In this document: positions 8,889-17,483 of the stretch, piece after piece
Numbering within the stretch: position 1 is the stretch's first letter
How the letters are laid out: each line of letters starts with the position of its first letter
Assembly: GCA_965250025.1 (NCBI GenBank)
Contig: OZ252283.1
Span: forward strand, 3,472,001-3,536,000
DNA: 64,000 nucleotides
From: CBDDLD01 sp965250025
Lineage (GTDB): Bacteria; Bacteroidota; Bacteroidia; Flavobacteriales; Flavobacteriaceae
Direction: 5' to 3'
Made by a program: the position numbers and the translations under genes
Notes under the pieces: generated by a model
What the model was told of the DNA's origin: nothing
The model's input: only the letters and a program-made list of their open reading frames with translations
Databases searched by the model: none

Positions 8889-9641
8889 TTAATACGTTTT
8901 CAGCTCAAAATTTTCACCATCAAACACACCATAGGTGTAGTAACTGATCCAATCGCCAAGATTGATGTATTTAGACGATGCGTTGAGTGTGATTTCCAAA
9001 GGCAAATGCCGATGACCAAAAACAAAATAATCACGATGTTTTTCTTCGAGCTTTCGTTTACTGTATAAGGCCAGCCACTCGTTGTCTTCTCCAAGGAATT
9101 TAGCATCCTCATCGCCGGAGATCAGCTTATTCTTTACCGAAAGGTACTGGGCAAGTCTGACGCCAATATCGGGATGTAACCAGCGAAACAACCACTTAAA
9201 AAAAGGATTCGTAAAGACCTTTTTCATACGTTTGTAGCCTTTGTCTTTAGGACCTAAGCCATCCCCATGACCAATAAAAAAAGAGGTTTCATTAAAGACA
9301 AACTCTTTAGGCTTATGGTATACAGGAATGTTGAGCTCTTCTTCAAAATAGCCATTCATCCACAAGTCGTGGTTCCCTACAAAATAATGGATAGGAATAC
9401 CGGAATCACTGATTTCAGCAAGCTTTCCTAGGGTTCGTGTAAAACCCTTAGGGACAACGGTTTTATATTCAAACCAAAAATCAAACAGATCACCAATTAG
9501 AAAAATAGCAGCAGCATTGTCCTTAATGGTATCTAACCACGCCACAAATTTCTTTTCTCTGGGTAAAGATTCTGCTTTAGTAGGCGCACCAAGATGATTG
9601 TCGGATGCAAAGTATATGTGTTTACCTTTTGGAATCTGCAT
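8889..9641 (-). CDS. lpxH: UDP-2,3-diacylglucosamine diphosphatase-like metallophosphoesterase
   Basis: The calcineurin-like phosphoesterase motifs are complete: D14-x-H16 in ASDNHLG, GDLFDFWFE at 50-58, GNHDLWM at 89-95, GHGDG, and GHRHLP near residue 207. GDLFDFWFE and the length of 250 residues fit LpxH, which removes UMP from UDP-2,3-diacylglucosamine to make lipid X for lipid A. LpxH-like paralogues are common in Bacteroidetes, so the exact substrate is inferred. It follows queD after 44 bases on the same strand. Confidence 0.85.
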   Translation of the reverse strand: MQIPKGKHIYFASDNHLGAPTKAESLPREKKFVAWLDTIKDNAAAIFLIGDLFDFWFEYKTVVPKGFTRTLGKLAEISDSGIPIHYFVGNHDLWMNGYFEEELNIPVYHKPKEFVFNETSFFIGHGDGLGPKDKGYKRMKKVFTNPFFKWLFRWLHPDIGVRLAQYLSVKNKLISGDEDAKFLGEDNEWLALYSKRKLEEKHRDYFVFGHRHLPLEITLNASSKYINLGDWISYYTYGVFDGENFELKTY

Positions 9642-9685
9642 GTGTAAATATAAAGAATGTTTTGTAAGCCCTTAGCATTAAGAAT

Positions 9686-10138
9686 TTACACATTATCACT
9701 GGCATACCACTCGGCAAAACTGGTAGCGGTTTCCTGAAGCTTCAAGGCGAATAGTTCAATATTATCAGGTAAGCGTCTCTTTATTTTTTCAGCAAAATCA
9801 ATTACCATCATTTCTGTAGTAGGTTGGTAATCGACCAATAAAATATAGTGCTCACGGTTGATGAGTTCTTTTGCCAGATCTAAATGAGGAGTGTTTTTAT
9901 TGAATACCATTGAATGGTCAAAAACATCCACAATTTCTTCATTAACGATTTTCTTCAGGTCACCAAAATCAATGACCATACCGCATTTTACATTTGAAGT
10001 ATCCGCAATAGGTTGGCCTATAACTGTAACATCTAAATGGTAACTATGACCGTGTAAATTTTTACATTTACCATCATACCCGTGTAAAGCATGACCTGCT
10101 TCAAATGAAAACCGTTTTGTAATACGTATTTTACTCAT
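9686..10138 (-). CDS. queD: 6-carboxy-5,6,7,8-tetrahydropterin synthase
   Basis: QueD makes carboxytetrahydropterin in queuosine biosynthesis. Zinc ligands H16, H29 and H31 (SFEAGHALHG, NLHGHSYHL), the catalytic-type C25 and DHSMVFN (D74-H75) are visible, as is the late TTEMMVIDFAEKI segment. At 150 residues it is slightly longer than the bacterial minimum. Its ATG overlaps the stop of a 25-codon gene (TAATG), so translation is probably coupled to that small membrane protein. Confidence 0.93.
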   Translation of the reverse strand: MSKIRITKRFSFEAGHALHGYDGKCKNLHGHSYHLDVTVIGQPIADTSNVKCGMVIDFGDLKKIVNEEIVDVFDHSMVFNKNTPHLDLAKELINREHYILLVDYQPTTEMMVIDFAEKIKRRLPDNIELFALKLQETATSFAEWYASDNV

Positions 10139-10215
10139 TAGCGTCTTTTATTTCTATTCACAAAATAAACCACAATAAGTATAACCGCTAAAACTAAAAA
10201 GAGATAATTAGACAT
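10138..10215 (-). CDS. Tiny single-helix membrane protein (25 aa)
   Basis: The frame encodes MSNYLFLVLAVILIVVYFVN followed by RNKRR and stop. This is one hydrophobic helix with a positively charged cytosolic tail, an N-out/C-in single-pass design. Its stop TAA shares a base with the queD ATG, and it starts 1 base after the stop of the 57-residue gene upstream, which is unlikely in random sequence. No family recognised; function unknown. Confidence 0.5.
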   Translation of the reverse strand: MSNYLFLVLAVILIVVYFVNRNKRR

Positions 10216-10216
10216 A

Positions 10217-10390
10217 CTATTTGTTATTAAGTTTCTTCTTATTGTGCCTGTATATGGCATAAGCGATGATCACCAGAACGACAAAGGGCAACATGGTGCC
10301 AATAAACACACCAATCTCATAGCCACTATCAGGGGCGTTTTTTATTTTTTCCTCAATATTAACATCTTGAAGTAAAGGCACTAACCACAT
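10217..10390 (-). CDS. Small single-pass membrane protein (57 aa)
   Basis: The product starts MWLVPLLQDVNIEEKIKNAP, continues with one hydrophobic helix (about residues 26-47, IGVFIGTMLPFVVLVIIAYA) and ends with a Lys/Asn-rich tail. It is followed by the 25-residue membrane protein and queD, all closely packed on the minus strand. The amphipathic N-terminus plus TM helix recalls small accessory subunits, but no family is recognised. Confidence 0.55.
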   Translation of the reverse strand: MWLVPLLQDVNIEEKIKNAPDSGYEIGVFIGTMLPFVVLVIIAYAIYRHNKKKLNNK

Positions 10391-10427
10391 AAGCCGTTGT
10401 AATAAACATCTAAATCAATCCGCAAAG

Positions 10428-11762
10428 TTAAGTGTTTTGCGCAAGAGGGATAAATGTTTTTCTAAATTTTATGATCAGGGGGACACCCCGAGCAATAATC
10501 CAAACGGTTAATGCAATAAAGATGGCGTAAAGCTTATAGCCAAGGTGGTCGAGCCATAATAGTATTGGGATGAAGACCAAAGATGTAGATAATAGCAAAA
10601 GGTTTCTGAGGTATTTCATTTTGCCAAGCCCTTTAAAGACACCATCAAAGATAAAAGCCAAAGCGCAAAGCGGTTGCATGGCTAACACAACCCAAAACAC
10701 CTTATTGAATGCTTGTAAAACCTCTGGGTCATTGGTAAAGATCTTGCCGATAACAGGATACAGAGCAGCGCCAATAACCGTTATGGCCAGCCCTAAAACG
10801 ATGCCATAACGAATAAGTTTGTTGCTTAAGGCAATCAGCAGGCGGTACTGTTTGCCGCCGTAGAGCTTCCCCGATAAGATGTTTCCGGCACTGGCATAAC
10901 CATCGATCAAAAAAGCGCCTAAAAACCATAGGTTAATGGCTATGGTATATGCTGCGATATACGTTTTGCCATAGGCCGTAGCAAAACTGGTGGCGAAGTA
11001 CAGGGTAACATTTAAAGCCAGAGTCCTGACAAAGAGGTTAAAGATCATAAGAATAAAAGGCACGATCTCTTTATTGAAAGGAAAACGAATACGCAACGAG
11101 ATGCTCGTTTTATTTAAGAGGTAATAGGCAGCACACAGTGCCATAACTACTTGAGCAATCACACTGGCATAAGCGGCTCCGGTAATGTGAAGCGGTGGTA
11201 TAAACCCTTCAATACCGTATACGAGTATCACATCCATTATGATATTGATTACCGCGCCAACAATGGCAATGATCATTGGATAAAAGGTGTTTTGTAACCC
11301 CCTGAACGTCCCAAAAATGGCAATGGTAAATAGGGTAAACGGAAATCCGAAAACACGTATTCGATAATAGTCGACACTATAACTCAAAATGGTTTCCGAG
11401 GCATTGTACAGTTTAAAAATTGGTGAAGCCAAGGGATAGGTGACGGCTATAATGATAAGGCTAAGCATGGTAATAATAAAAATAGCCTGAGCGGGCAGGT
11501 CTTTAACCGCCTCAACATTACCGGCACCCAAGTACTGGGATACGATAGAAGAAATGGCGCTTCGGGTTTGTCCCAATACCCAGATGAGCATGGACAAGAA
11601 CGTCGCCACAATACCTACTGCTGCCAACGATTCGGTAGCATTCACCTCAATATTACCAACAATAGCAGCATCGGTTAAAGATAAAATGGGTTCGGACACT
11701 CCCGATATTAAAGCCGGGATGGCCAAACGGTTAATCGCTTTTAAACTTATGGTTTCGTTCAC
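10428..11762 (-). CDS. MATE family efflux transporter
   Basis: An approximately 444-residue membrane protein of twelve helices in two related halves. The N-terminus reads INRLAIPALISGVSEPILSLTDAAIVG, the typical MATE opening, and the region around residue 85 (TRSAISSIVSQYLGAGN) has the MATE QxxGA-like turn. MATE proteins export drugs or metabolites with Na+ or H+. A GTG start at 11762 overlaps the GNAT stop in a GTGA arrangement and gives the family N-terminus; the upstream ATG at 11780 would add six residues inside the GNAT gene. The substrate is unknown. Confidence 0.9.
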   Translation of the reverse strand: MNETISLKAINRLAIPALISGVSEPILSLTDAAIVGNIEVNATESLAAVGIVATFLSMLIWVLGQTRSAISSIVSQYLGAGNVEAVKDLPAQAIFIITMLSLIIIAVTYPLASPIFKLYNASETILSYSVDYYRIRVFGFPFTLFTIAIFGTFRGLQNTFYPMIIAIVGAVINIIMDVILVYGIEGFIPPLHITGAAYASVIAQVVMALCAAYYLLNKTSISLRIRFPFNKEIVPFILMIFNLFVRTLALNVTLYFATSFATAYGKTYIAAYTIAINLWFLGAFLIDGYASAGNILSGKLYGGKQYRLLIALSNKLIRYGIVLGLAITVIGAALYPVIGKIFTNDPEVLQAFNKVFWVVLAMQPLCALAFIFDGVFKGLGKMKYLRNLLLLSTSLVFIPILLWLDHLGYKLYAIFIALTVWIIARGVPLIIKFRKTFIPLAQNT

Positions 11763-12259
11763 AGTACCAATTCGTAGCAATAGAAAGGGTGTTCGCTTTG
11801 TTTTGGAAAGTACACCGCTTCCAGTTGTTTATATCCGCGAAGGTCGTAAAACTTTTGGTTTCTTTTGTTCTGAGAGAAGGTATCTAATCGTATGGAACTA
11901 TAGGCATTATCTATGGCAAATTGTTCGGCATAGGTCATGAGCTGTTGCGCAATACCTTTGCCTTGAGCATCAGGGTGTACCGCCAGGCGGTGGATGTATA
12001 GGTTGTTCTCGTTTGGTGTTAACCATGTAACGGGTTTATAGACCTCATCCATAAATGTTGAGAGGACTATGCAACCCATGATGGTAGCATTTTGTTCAAA
12101 GACATACAGTTCCTTACGCTCAACATCTCTGACAAAAGGCGCTTTGGTAGGATAATGCGCATTCCATTGGTATATGCCATTAGCAATCATGGCTTTAGCA
12201 CAGGCCTTAGTGATGTCCAGGATGGTATCGATGTCCGAAAAGCTTGCTTTTCTTATCAT
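11759..12259 (-). CDS. GNAT family N-acetyltransferase
   Basis: A 166-residue acetyltransferase. The acetyl-CoA-binding motif A is seen as LAVHPDAQGKGIAQQLM (around residue 91), with the Q/R-x-x-G-x-A loop, followed by the family C-terminal strand (LRGYKQLEAVYF). N-terminal DIDTILDITKAC is the usual first helix. The acceptor is unknown. Its stop overlaps the MATE start (GTGA), so the two are probably translated together; pairing with an exporter hints at modification of an exported or toxic compound, but that is inference. Confidence 0.9.
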   Translation of the reverse strand: MIRKASFSDIDTILDITKACAKAMIANGIYQWNAHYPTKAPFVRDVERKELYVFEQNATIMGCIVLSTFMDEVYKPVTWLTPNENNLYIHRLAVHPDAQGKGIAQQLMTYAEQFAIDNAYSSIRLDTFSQNKRNQKFYDLRGYKQLEAVYFPKQSEHPFYCYELVL

Positions 12260-12269
12260 ATATTATGTG

Positions 12270-12277
12270 TATTTTTG
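12270..12277 (+). promoter_or_regulatory. Candidate -7 box upstream of the UspA gene
   Basis: TATTTTTG fits TAnnTTTG. It is 64 bases before the UspA ATG in the region shared with the divergent GNAT gene. No good -33 TTTG is visible at the ideal distance. Confidence 0.35.
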
Positions 12278-12340
12278 CAGCGAATCAAATTAGTAATTTT
12301 TGGTTTTACAACCATAAAGAAGCATATAAAATAACAGATC

Positions 12341-13138
12341 ATGAAAAACATTTTAGTACCTGTAGGGTCTTCAAGTAACGCCAAAAGTCATTTGCAATAT
12401 GCTGTGGATTTTGCGAAAGCTTTTGGGGCCAAAGTGTATGTTGTACAACTCTATAATGTATACACCAAAGCCGGTACCATGATCAAGATCGATCATATTC
12501 TGGAGCGAGAAAGTAAAGCGTTTTTAGATGCGCATGTAGCGTCTATAGATACTAAAGATGTTGAGGTGGTGACCAAAACATTTAAAGGCAAGCTGGTTAG
12601 TACCATAGAATTGGCCTGTAAAGCCCTGGATATTGATCTGATCATACTGGAACCCCGAACCAACTCCATAAAAGATGAGGTGTATTTAGGAAAGACTTCT
12701 GGAAAGATCGTAAAGCAAACCCAGATCCCGGCGCTTATTGTTCCTGAAGGTTATACCTACAAGCCTATAGTGTATATTCTAATGGCTCTAAAATCAGCCA
12801 TCATTAAAAAGCAAGGGGTGTTACAACCACTAAAAGCGATAAAAGCACAATTTAGATCCATAGTAAATCTACTTCTGGTAAAAACACCGTTCTATAACGA
12901 AGGCGATTTTGACGTTAATGCGGAACTGGGTGGCCTCATAACAAACACAACACAGTCTGAAAGTGCCACAACGTTTCAAGGGGTATTAGAACATTATAAA
13001 GCTAACGACCCGGACTTGTTGTGTGTGGTACGTCGAAAGCGAGGGTTCTTTACCAAACTATGGGAGGACGATACGATCTTAAAAAAGGATTTCCACAGTA
13101 CTACCATACCGGTATTGGTCCTTAGCGGTTTAAAGTAG
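12341..13138 (+). CDS. Universal stress protein (UspA-like, degenerate tandem)
   Basis: Residues 1-140 form a UspA fold: NILVPVGSSSNAKSHLQYAVDFA at the start, DLIILEPRT in the middle, and IVKQTQIPALIVP at the end. The nucleotide loop is poorly kept (GxxG seen only as LGKTSGKIVKQT). The second half (145-265) has the outline of another Usp domain ending in TTIPVLVLSG but lacks the binding motifs. Two-domain Usp proteins of about 270 residues are common in Bacteroidetes. Role inferred: a stress-associated cytosolic protein. It ends the conserved block before the tRNA. Confidence 0.85.
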   Translation: MKNILVPVGSSSNAKSHLQYAVDFAKAFGAKVYVVQLYNVYTKAGTMIKIDHILERESKAFLDAHVASIDTKDVEVVTKTFKGKLVSTIELACKALDIDLIILEPRTNSIKDEVYLGKTSGKIVKQTQIPALIVPEGYTYKPIVYILMALKSAIIKKQGVLQPLKAIKAQFRSIVNLLLVKTPFYNEGDFDVNAELGGLITNTTQSESATTFQGVLEHYKANDPDLLCVVRRKRGFFTKLWEDDTILKKDFHSTTIPVLVLSGLK

Positions 13139-13193
13139 TTGCCATACAGTGTAGTTCTGCCGGAACGTTAAGGTTAAGAATTGGCGCTTATGT

Positions 13194-13225
13194 TTTGTTT
13201 ATATGTTTTTATAATGATACATTTG
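13194..13225 (+). promoter_or_regulatory. Promoter of tRNA-Ala
   Basis: TTTG at 13194-13197, a 20-base spacer and TACATTTG at 13218-13225 match the Bacteroidetes sigma-A consensus (TTTG, 19-20 bases, TAnnTTTG) exactly. It lies about 45 bases before the tRNA. Confidence 0.75.
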
Positions 13226-13269
13226 ACCTATTTTATATTGAATCTTTAAAACGATCAAATAAATAATTT

Positions 13270-13343
13270 GGGGATGTAGCTCAGCTGGCTAGAGCGCTTG
13301 ACTGGCAGTCAAGAGGTCGGCGGTTCGAGTCCGCTCTTCTCCA
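13270..13343 (+). tRNA. tRNA-Ala (anticodon GGC)
   Basis: A 74-base cloverleaf. Acceptor GGGGATG pairs with CTTCTCC and includes the G3:U70 wobble that marks alanine tRNA. The D stem is GCTC/GAGC; the anticodon stem CTTGA/TCAAG holds the loop CTGGCAG with anticodon GGC (reads GCC and probably GCU); the T arm is GGCGG-TTCGAGT-CCGCT. One T-T mismatch is seen in the acceptor stem. The 3' CCA is not encoded. It has a consensus promoter and an intrinsic terminator and marks the left edge of the accessory block. Confidence 0.96.
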
Positions 13344-13353
13344 CATCAAGCAG

Positions 13354-13383
13354 AAAATCCACACCTTAGGTGTGGATTTTTTT
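13354..13383 (+). terminator. Intrinsic terminator after tRNA-Ala
   Basis: ATCCACACC-TTA-GGTGTGGAT is a perfect 9-bp stem with a 3-base loop, followed by seven T. Confidence 0.92.
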
Positions 13384-13423
13384 GTTAAGGCATAATTGAT
13401 TCTTATAGTCAGTTAATGACTAC

Positions 13424-13502
13424 GTATTTATACCTATAAAATTATGAGTGCTTTCATTTATATTTGGGATGAATATAATGTGGATAAACACCATGGTGTT
13501 TA
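13424..13502 (+). repeat. Leader repeat R1 upstream of the RloC-like gene
   Basis: This is the first of three related leaders in the accessory block (others at 21267 and 24660). Shared text includes TATTTATACCTATAAAA, GAGTG-TTTCATTTATATTTG and GATAAAC. It begins about 120 bases before the ATG at 13545. It contains TATATTTG, a fit to the -7 consensus, and ends in the perfect palindrome TAAACACCATGGTGTTTA (13485-13502). Probably a promoter or regulatory leader. Confidence 0.7.
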
Positions 13503-13544
13503 TTGCTAAGTTAGGTACAAGCTGAATAAATATCGGGAACGCCA

Positions 13545-15743
13545 ATGATAAAAACCATTTCCATAAAAAATATTGCAACTTTTGATGATACAGGAATTGA
13601 AGTATCAGAATTTAAAAAAGTGAATTTCTTTTACGGAGCAAATGGCAGTGGGAAAACAACTATTTCAAACTTCATTTATGAACCAAAGAATGCTCGATTT
13701 CCTGAATGCCAATTAAAATGGCAAAACGATATTGAGTTAAAATCCCTTGTATACAATAAGGAATTTCGTGATAGGAATTTTGGAAAAGGGAATATTGCAG
13801 GCGTATTTACTTTAGGTCAAGCTACTAAAGAAGAAGCTGAATTAATTGAAGAAAAGCGTAAGGAATTAAAAGAGCTAAAAGAAAAGGGAATTAAACTAAA
13901 AGATGTTCTCGATAAGCAAATAAAAAAAAGAGACGAATTAGAAGATGATTTCAGGGAGGAAGTTTGGACATCAATTTATAAAAAACACGAATCATACTTC
14001 AAAGAAGCCTTTAAAGGAGTAATGCAAAAAAAGCCATTTTTGGCAAGATTACTTGACGAGTTTGAAAACAATACTTCCGACCTTAAAACAATAGAGGAAC
14101 TTAAAGAAAGAGCAGAAACAATTTTAGGCGAAACACCTGTTAAAATTCCAGAAATACCCACTATTGATTATGCCAGACTTTTAGAGATTGAACAAGAAGG
14201 CATTTGGACAAAGAAAATAATCGGTAAATCAGATGTAGAGATTGCCAAACTTATTCAGCGACTGAACATAAATGATTGGGTTAACGAGGGTAAAAAGCAC
14301 TTACAAGAAAATGAGACTTGTCCATTTTGTCAAGAAGAAACTATTACACAAGATTTCAGAAATCAATTAGAAGGATATTTTGACGAAACTTTTACAAGCG
14401 ACACAAAGAAAGTTAAAGAGTTAAATGATGAGTATATAAGAGTTTTTGAAAACTTAATTAATGAACTTCAACAAATTGAAAATACAGAAAAACTCAATAA
14501 AAAAACAAAACTTGATTTAGATAAATTTTCATCGCTCTTAAAAACTTTGAGTAGTCAATTCATCGCAAATAAAGAATTGCTTAACAGTAAATTAAAAGAA
14601 CCAAGTCGAAGTATTGAACTCACATCCACAAAAGAACAACTTGAAGAAATTGAAAAGCTAATAACTACAGCAAATCTTGCGATTAAAAAGCATAATAGAA
14701 TAGTAGATAACTATGCAACTGAAAGAAATACGTTAGTAAACGAGATTTGGAAATTTATTATCGAGGATAATCGTACTCGAATAGAGTATTTTGTGAAGCA
14801 TAAAAATGGATTACAGAAAGGTATAGATAATATTTCAAAGAAAGTAGCAGAACTTCGTGATGAGTACATAAAACTCGACAAAGAAATTAAAGAGTTGACA
14901 AAAAATGTAACCAGCATACAGCCTTCTATAGATGAAATTAACCAGACTTTGCAATCCTTCGGTTTTCAAAATTTTGTAATTGTACCATCAAAAATTGGCA
15001 CTAATCAATATCAAATTCAGAGAGCAGATGGAGAATTAGCTGAATCGACTTTAAGTGAAGGAGAAATTACATTTATCACATTTTTATACTTCCTACAATT
15101 AGTAAAGGGAAGCACAACTGAAACAGAAATAACTGATGATAGAATACTTGTAATCGATGACCCAATTTCAAGTTTAGATAGTAATGTTTTATTTGTTGTC
15201 AGTTCATTACTCAAAGAAATAACCAAAAAGATTCGAAATAATGAGGGAAACATAAAACAAATAATACTACTAACTCATAATGTTTACTTTCATAAAGAAG
15301 TTTCGTTCATAAATGGTAGAACAAAAGAATGCAATGAAACAAACTTTTGGATTCTGAGAAAAATAGATAATGTATCCTATTTACAGAATTTTGAATTAGT
15401 AAATCCAATCCAAAATTCTTACGAATTATTATGGAGAGAGCTAAAAAATAAGGCCAATAATTCAGGAATTACGATACAAAATATAATGAGACGAATCATA
15501 GAGAATTATTTCAAGATATTAGGGAAATATGGAGATGATGACTTGATAGATAAATTCAATAATCCACAAGAAAAAGAAATTTGCAGGTCATTGATTTGTT
15601 GGATTAACGAAGGTTCTCATACAATTCCAGATGACTTGTTCGTAGAAATGCAGGACAATACTATTGACAATTATTTTAAGGTTTTTAAGTCAATATTTAA
15701 AGAAACAGGACATATTGAACATTATAATATGATGATGAATTGA
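13545..15743 (+). CDS. RloC-like AAA_13 ATPase with zinc-hook motif, candidate anticodon nuclease
   Basis: A 732-residue SMC/Rad50-like ATPase. Walker A GANGSGKTT is at 31-39. Long coiled coils lie on both sides of CPFC (259-262), a zinc-hook-type CxxC. The ABC signature LSEGE is near 503-507, Walker B ILVIDDPISSLD at 534-545, and the H-loop LTHN near 576-579. The C-terminal ~100 residues contain R649, E653 and H692 (MRRIIENYF ... NEGSHT). The R-x3-E...H order is that of the PrrC/RloC anticodon-nuclease site, so RloC-type tRNA cleavage during phage infection is a reasonable inference. Other AAA_13 defence ATPases are possible. It stands alone between leader R1 and palindrome P1. Confidence 0.8.
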   Translation: MIKTISIKNIATFDDTGIEVSEFKKVNFFYGANGSGKTTISNFIYEPKNARFPECQLKWQNDIELKSLVYNKEFRDRNFGKGNIAGVFTLGQATKEEAELIEEKRKELKELKEKGIKLKDVLDKQIKKRDELEDDFREEVWTSIYKKHESYFKEAFKGVMQKKPFLARLLDEFENNTSDLKTIEELKERAETILGETPVKIPEIPTIDYARLLEIEQEGIWTKKIIGKSDVEIAKLIQRLNINDWVNEGKKHLQENETCPFCQEETITQDFRNQLEGYFDETFTSDTKKVKELNDEYIRVFENLINELQQIENTEKLNKKTKLDLDKFSSLLKTLSSQFIANKELLNSKLKEPSRSIELTSTKEQLEEIEKLITTANLAIKKHNRIVDNYATERNTLVNEIWKFIIEDNRTRIEYFVKHKNGLQKGIDNISKKVAELRDEYIKLDKEIKELTKNVTSIQPSIDEINQTLQSFGFQNFVIVPSKIGTNQYQIQRADGELAESTLSEGEITFITFLYFLQLVKGSTTETEITDDRILVIDDPISSLDSNVLFVVSSLLKEITKKIRNNEGNIKQIILLTHNVYFHKEVSFINGRTKECNETNFWILRKIDNVSYLQNFELVNPIQNSYELLWRELKNKANNSGITIQNIMRRIIENYFKILGKYGDDDLIDKFNNPQEKEICRSLICWINEGSHTIPDDLFVEMQDNTIDNYFKVFKSIFKETGHIEHYNMMMN

Positions 15744-15754
15744 AAAAAGCCAGT

Positions 15755-15847
15755 GGCTAACAATGTATAAAATAATAGCGATTTAATCGCAAAGACAAAA
15801 GTAAGTTCTTGGAAATCTGCTACTATTTTTATACTAGACTGTTGTGC
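15755..15847 (+). repeat. Imperfect palindrome P1 (cassette-boundary-like)
   Basis: The element begins GGCTAACAATGTATAAAATA 12 bases after the ATPase stop and ends CTACTATTTTTATAC...GTTGTGC. The arms pair as TATAAAA-TAGC against GCTA-TTTTTATA and as CTAAC/GTTG, with an unpaired offset between the two boxes, as in attC-type sites. About 93 bases. Confidence 0.55.
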
Positions 15848-15921
15848 ATAATACGGAAAATCGTGCTAGAATTCAACATTTGAACTAAAAACGCCAACAC
15901 TCAATAACAAACTGTATTGAA

Positions 15922-17475
15922 ATGCTGAAAAAAATTACTCTGAAAGGAGAACAGAAAAAAGTACTATTCCTACCACCAACTAATCCAATTCAGATTAAAG
16001 GGGTGGCGGGAAGCGGAAAAACCACAGTCGCACTTTATCGAGCGAAGCATCTTGTGGAAACCCAAGCCAATCTATTCCAAGAGACTAAAATTGTAATTTT
16101 TACATACAATAAGACACTCGCAGCTTATATTAATGCATTAAAGCCATTTATTAATGGTGGTTACCAAAAAGAGAGTGATGATATCAAACCAAGAACTAAA
16201 GATGGTTTAAATGTTAGAATTGTGAATTTTCATTCTTGGGCTTTTTCGTTTTTAGAACAGAATGGAATAATAATGAGAAAAACCGAATATGAAAATGGTA
16301 GAACCAAAACTATATGGAAAACTTTACTTGGTTATAAACAAACACAAATAATTAATAGATGCAGAATTAGGTATTTATCAAATTCTTTCGCAAACAAACC
16401 AACCGAATTCTTTGAAGAAGAAATTGCTTGGATAAAAGGTAAACTTTTTAAAACTAAATCAGAATATATAGAAGCAAAGAGAACAGGCAGAGGAACCTCA
16501 GATAGAGTAACAAAAGATGATAAAAAAATCATATGGCAAATTTATACTGATTACAACAAAGAATTAGAGAAAATGGACAAAATGGATTATGATGACTATG
16601 CATCAAAAGTTATAGAAATCATCGATAAAAAGTCTGATTTTAATCCACCTTTTACTCATATTATCATTGATGAAGCACAAGACTTGAGCAAAGCACAAGT
16701 GCTTGCTATTTCAAAATTAGTCTCAACCGAAACAAATAGTATTTCGCTGATTGCAGATGCTGCCCAAAGAATTTACAAAAGTGGATTCACTTGGTCAGAA
16801 GTCGGAATAGAAGTTAGAGGTGGTAGAACAATTTCGTTTAAGAAAAACTATAGAAATACTATACAAATTGCCCAAGCGGCAAATTCATTATTGGAGAAAG
16901 AAACCGATAAAGAAGATTTTACCGAAATTGAATTTTCAGTTAGAAATGGAGATAAACCTAAATTGGGAATCTTTTCCGATACAAATGAACAACAACAAGA
17001 ACTTCTTGCTCAATTAGACTTGCTTAAAGAAAAAAATCAATTATCTAATACTATAGTTTTGAATAGAACACATTATGGAGTCAAACAAATAGATACTTTC
17101 CTTAAAGAGAACAGTTATCAAACTGAACTCATAAAAGATAACAACTATGTAAACTATGACAGCGATAGTGTCAAAATTTGCACAATGTCCTCAATTAAAG
17201 GACTTGAGTTTAATAGTGTCTTTATATTAGACTTAAATGATGATATTATTCCCTCACCTACTGGATTTATAGATTCTGATGATGACTATCACATTTCTAC
17301 CGAAAGACGACTATTATATACTTGTATGACAAGGGCAGAAAATAATCTATATCTATTCAGTAGTGATGACTATGAGCCATCTAGGTATTTAGATGAGATT
17401 GATTCCGAATTACTCGAAAAAATAAGTAGTAAGAAAAAGCATAAAAGCCCTAGTAACGACGATTTACCTTTTTAA
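15922..17475 (+). CDS. UvrD/REP-like superfamily 1 DNA helicase
   Basis: A 517-residue helicase, shorter than housekeeping UvrD (~720). Motif I is GVAGSGKTT (27-35), motif II IIIDEAQD (248-255), motif III LIADAAQRIY, motif IV FKKNYRNT near 307, then ICTMSSIKGLEFNSVFILDL (motif V region) and LLYTCMTRAENNLYLF (motif VI) near 460. The DEAQ form of Walker B and the compact size fit accessory, mobile-element or defence-linked helicases. It lies 8 bases before the DarT-like gene on the same strand, so they almost certainly share a transcript. Role inferred: remodelling or unwinding DNA in connection with the ADP-ribosylation module. Confidence 0.88.
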   Translation: MLKKITLKGEQKKVLFLPPTNPIQIKGVAGSGKTTVALYRAKHLVETQANLFQETKIVIFTYNKTLAAYINALKPFINGGYQKESDDIKPRTKDGLNVRIVNFHSWAFSFLEQNGIIMRKTEYENGRTKTIWKTLLGYKQTQIINRCRIRYLSNSFANKPTEFFEEEIAWIKGKLFKTKSEYIEAKRTGRGTSDRVTKDDKKIIWQIYTDYNKELEKMDKMDYDDYASKVIEIIDKKSDFNPPFTHIIIDEAQDLSKAQVLAISKLVSTETNSISLIADAAQRIYKSGFTWSEVGIEVRGGRTISFKKNYRNTIQIAQAANSLLEKETDKEDFTEIEFSVRNGDKPKLGIFSDTNEQQQELLAQLDLLKEKNQLSNTIVLNRTHYGVKQIDTFLKENSYQTELIKDNNYVNYDSDSVKICTMSSIKGLEFNSVFILDLNDDIIPSPTGFIDSDDDYHISTERRLLYTCMTRAENNLYLFSSDDYEPSRYLDEIDSELLEKISSKKKHKSPSNDDLPF

Positions 17476-17483
17476 TTATACCT

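Noticed and set aside
11554..11940. Plus-strand open frame of 128 codons
   Set aside because: Antisense to the MATE/GNAT junction, where both real genes have full family motifs.
13270..15743. tRNA-Ala as the dedicated target of the RloC-like protein
   Set aside because: Proximity alone is not evidence; tRNA genes are common borders of accessory DNA.
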